Of a stretch of 7,903 nt of DNA, positions 6,433 to 7,903 are shown piece by piece; the stretch's first letter is position 1; every line of letters begins with the position of its first letter. The position numbers were made by a program, and so were the translations under genes. The stretch comes from Ignavibacteria bacterium (GTDB lineage: Bacteria > Bacteroidota > Ignavibacteria > UBA10030 > SZUA-254): NCBI GenBank assembly GCA_005877655.1, contig VBOC01000051.1:5851-13753 (forward strand), written 5' to 3'. The notes beneath the pieces were generated by a model. That model made no database searches and was not told where the DNA came from. It was given only the letters and a program-made list of their open reading frames with translations.

Positions 6433-6500
6433 TGGATGTTGAACTCACAAACAGCGGACCGGTTACCGTGATGATCGAAAGCAAAGGGCATGCGTCGTAG
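6429..6500 (+). pseudogene. dtd: Out-of-frame C-terminal tail of dtd
   Basis: This frame reads MMDVELTNSGPVTVMIES and ends at TAG 6498-6500. It matches the last strand of Dtd proteins (M-x-V-x-L-x-N-x-GPVT), including the Gly-cisPro motif. It is shifted relative to the body of dtd, so it is not translated as part of the enzyme as sequenced. Its stop overlaps the start of the following gene (ATG 6490) by 11 bases. Confidence 0.8.
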
Positions 6501-6939
6501 GAGCTCACAGGCGGCAGCAATGCTCCTGTTCGCGATCGCAGCGATGTTCCCTGTTGTCTTGAGGGGACAGCCGAAGAAATTCGCCACACTCACGACGGCG
6601 ACGTTTCGGATACGGTACGACCGGACGTTTAGCGCCCCGGAAATCGAAAAACTGGGGAAGCTTCTGGAGAAGACATACGGCGCATACCGGAGTAAATTCG
6701 GCCTCTCGGATCATCGAACGATCGAGGTCTATGCGCTCAGCTCGGGGAACCGGGTTCATACCGAATCGCGCTCGAGGGCCTTCGACGACGCAGTCTTCCG
6801 CGACGGGACGATTTACCTCGATGCGCGGGCCGTGCTGAGAAGCGACACCGCTGTGCACAACCCCGCTGCCAGGGTCGTTTCGGAGTCGGTTCTTGACGCA
6901 TTGAAAGGGTGTCCGCGCTGGTTAATCGAAGTGTATTGA
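6490..6939 (+). pseudogene. Exported protein resembling a degenerate peptidase-MA domain, N-terminal part
   Basis: 149 codons. The N-terminus has a Sec-type signal peptide: MRRR, then a hydrophobic core (about residues 8-23), with likely cleavage near LRG-QPKK, so the product would be exported or periplasmic. The rest (TATFRIRYDRTFSAPEIEKL, LLEKTYGAYRSKFGL, TIEVYALSS, GTIYLDARAVL, CPRWLIEVY) resembles the fold of peptidase-MA-like proteins. Where an HExxH zinc site would be expected, the sequence is VVSESVLDAL, so no metallopeptidase activity is indicated. The frame stops at TGA 6937-6939, right after CPRWLIEVY, but the same frame continues plausibly as IHAGKEVDRFGS before shifting. I do not recognise a named gene; function is unknown. 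The ATG overlaps the decayed dtd tail, and a weak AAAGGG lies just before it. Confidence 0.6.
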
Positions 6940-7189
6940 ATCCATGCCGGAAAGGAAGTCGACCGGTTCGGCTCAGACTGTGAACGACCTGAGGGAAATG
7001 AACGCGAAACTGGCGGCAACGGCCCGGTTCCTGATCGACCGGTATGGGGAGAAAAAGCTCGAATATTTGTACTCTCAGTTCAAGCGCGGCGTGCCATTGG
7101 AAGACGCCTTCGAAGCAACCTTCGGCGAAAAGATGTCTGTCATCGAGAAAGCCTGGGCCGCCTCCCTCCGGTCGCCCCCCAAGGGGTGA
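6940..7189 (+). pseudogene. C-terminal part of the same exported protein, after stop and frameshift
   Basis: Bases 6940-6975 continue the upstream frame (IHAGKEVDRFGS). From about 6970-6980 the domain-like sequence moves to the next frame (AQTVNDLREMNAKLAA), as if one base had been gained. That frame gives LAATARFLIDRYGEKKLEYL, FKRGVPLEDAFEATFGEKM and IEKAWAASL, the helical end commonly seen in peptidase-MA-like proteins (yl-x-x-xYG, l-x-x-l-x-x-G, Af-x-x-x-fG, W). An ATG at 6944 opens an 81-codon frame ending at TGA 7187-7189, but its first ten residues (MPERKSTGS) look like shifted reading and it has no signal peptide, so it is unlikely to be a separate gene. The stop overlaps the next ATG as TGATG. 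Confidence 0.6.
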
Positions 7190-7903
7190 TGGTGCCCGCG
7201 CGGCACGTGCTGATGCTGTTCCTGGACGGCGTCGGCATCGGGGTGAAGGACCCGCAAGTCAATCCGTTCTTTGCCGCGCCGATGCGGACACTGCGGGGCG
7301 TATTGGGAGGGGCCATGCCGCATCTCGATGACACCCATCTTGCAACTCCCGGTGCGTCCCTCTCGCCCCTTGATGCCACACTCGGGGTGGCGGGCCTTCC
7401 CCAAAGCGGAACAGGCCAGGTTGCGCTCCTAACGGGCGAAAATGCGGCGCAGCGAATCGGCAGGCATTTCGGTCCATACCCGTATTCAACGCTCAAGCCG
7501 CTTCTAGAAGAAGCGAATCTTTTTTCGAAGATTGAGGCTGACGGCAAAACCACGTTTTATGCGAATGCCTTTCCCGCCGTGTATTTCGAACACTTTGGAA
7601 ACGGGAAGCGGCCTATGACCGCCATCCCTCTTGCGTGGACGATGGGGGGCCGCTCGCTGAACGACAGCAACGCTCTCGCCTCCGGAGGTGCAATCTCCGC
7701 CGATCTCACGAATGAGCGGTGGCCGATGCTTGGCCATCCTGCCATGCCCGTCTTGACTCCGAAGGAGGCGGGAAGGAGGTTGTCGGCCATCTCGCAGCGC
7801 TATGATTTTGTGCTCTTTGAATTCTCGATGACCGATCATGCCGGGCACGGCCGGGCCATGGAAGAGGCGGTGCGTGTACTCGAGCTCTTCGATGGCTTCC
7901 TGG
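7189..7903 (+). CDS. Alkaline-phosphatase/phosphopentomutase-superfamily metalloenzyme, 3' end outside window
   Basis: ATG 7189 opens a frame with no stop to the window end (238 codons). Near the start is HVLMLFLDGVGIG, where D13 is a probable metal ligand of the alkaline phosphatase superfamily. GLPQSGTGQVALLTGENA follows, with S73/T75 in the region of the catalytic nucleophile (T75 my preferred candidate by comparison with phosphopentomutase-like enzymes), and near the end FEFSMTDHAGHG, with D216, H217 and H220 as further probable metal ligands. Proteins of this kind are about 290-300 residues, so roughly a fifth is missing. The superfamily hydrolyses or transfers phosphate or sulfate groups; the substrate here is not known. 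No signal peptide is seen, so it is likely cytosolic. It is joined to the preceding gene by a TGATG overlap and, unlike most of its neighbours, shows no lesion. Confidence 0.85.
   Translation, partial: MVPARHVLMLFLDGVGIGVKDPQVNPFFAAPMRTLRGVLGGAMPHLDDTHLATPGASLSPLDATLGVAGLPQSGTGQVALLTGENAAQRIGRHFGPYPYSTLKPLLEEANLFSKIEADGKTTFYANAFPAVYFEHFGNGKRPMTAIPLAWTMGGRSLNDSNALASGGAISADLTNERWPMLGHPAMPVLTPKEAGRRLSAISQRYDFVLFEFSMTDHAGHGRAMEEAVRVLELFDGFL

Overview
The window is a moderately GC-rich piece of bacterial chromosome. Every recognisable gene is on the + strand, tightly packed, and often joined by short stop/start overlaps (TGATG at 474-478, ATGA at 6052-6055, TGATG at 7187-7191). Gene content and protein style suggest an uncultured bacterium of the Bacteroidota/Chlorobi/Ignavibacteria neighbourhood: GAF-PP2C phosphatases next to STAS and RsbW-like proteins, weak Shine-Dalgarno sites, GTG starts. 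That placement is an inference from general resemblance and is not secure.

Layout: (a) 3-476, the C-terminal part of a MATE-family multidrug/Na+ antiporter, broken by two in-frame stops. (b) 476-5121, a partner-switching signalling locus: a membrane-anchored GAF-PP2C phosphatase joined in frame to a STAS anti-anti-sigma domain; an RsbW-like serine kinase; and a second, soluble GAF-GAF-PP2C phosphatase whose first GAF domain is split by a frameshift. (c) 5156-6500, translation housekeeping: prmC (release-factor glutamine methyltransferase), then dtd (D-aminoacyl-tRNA deacylase), which has lost its C-terminal motif to a frameshift. (d) 6490-7189, an exported protein resembling a degenerate peptidase-MA fold, split by a stop and a frameshift. 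(e) 7189-7903, the first 238 codons of an alkaline-phosphatase/phosphopentomutase-superfamily metalloenzyme that runs off the end.

In the usual form of such a module, the kinase phosphorylates the STAS protein, the PP2C enzymes dephosphorylate it in response to signals, and free STAS protein titrates the kinase from its target. No sigma factor or other target is encoded here.

The most notable feature is the density of lesions. Five loci carry a stop, frameshift or apparent deletion, and a sixth (the kinase) has a substitution at a key ATP-site residue. The lesions do not sit in long homopolymers and include both substitutions and a probable 10-base deletion. The region therefore looks either like a genome in decay or like an error-rich assembly. 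I see no RNA gene, CRISPR array, insertion sequence or clear intrinsic terminator, and no gene-free stretch longer than about 35 bases.
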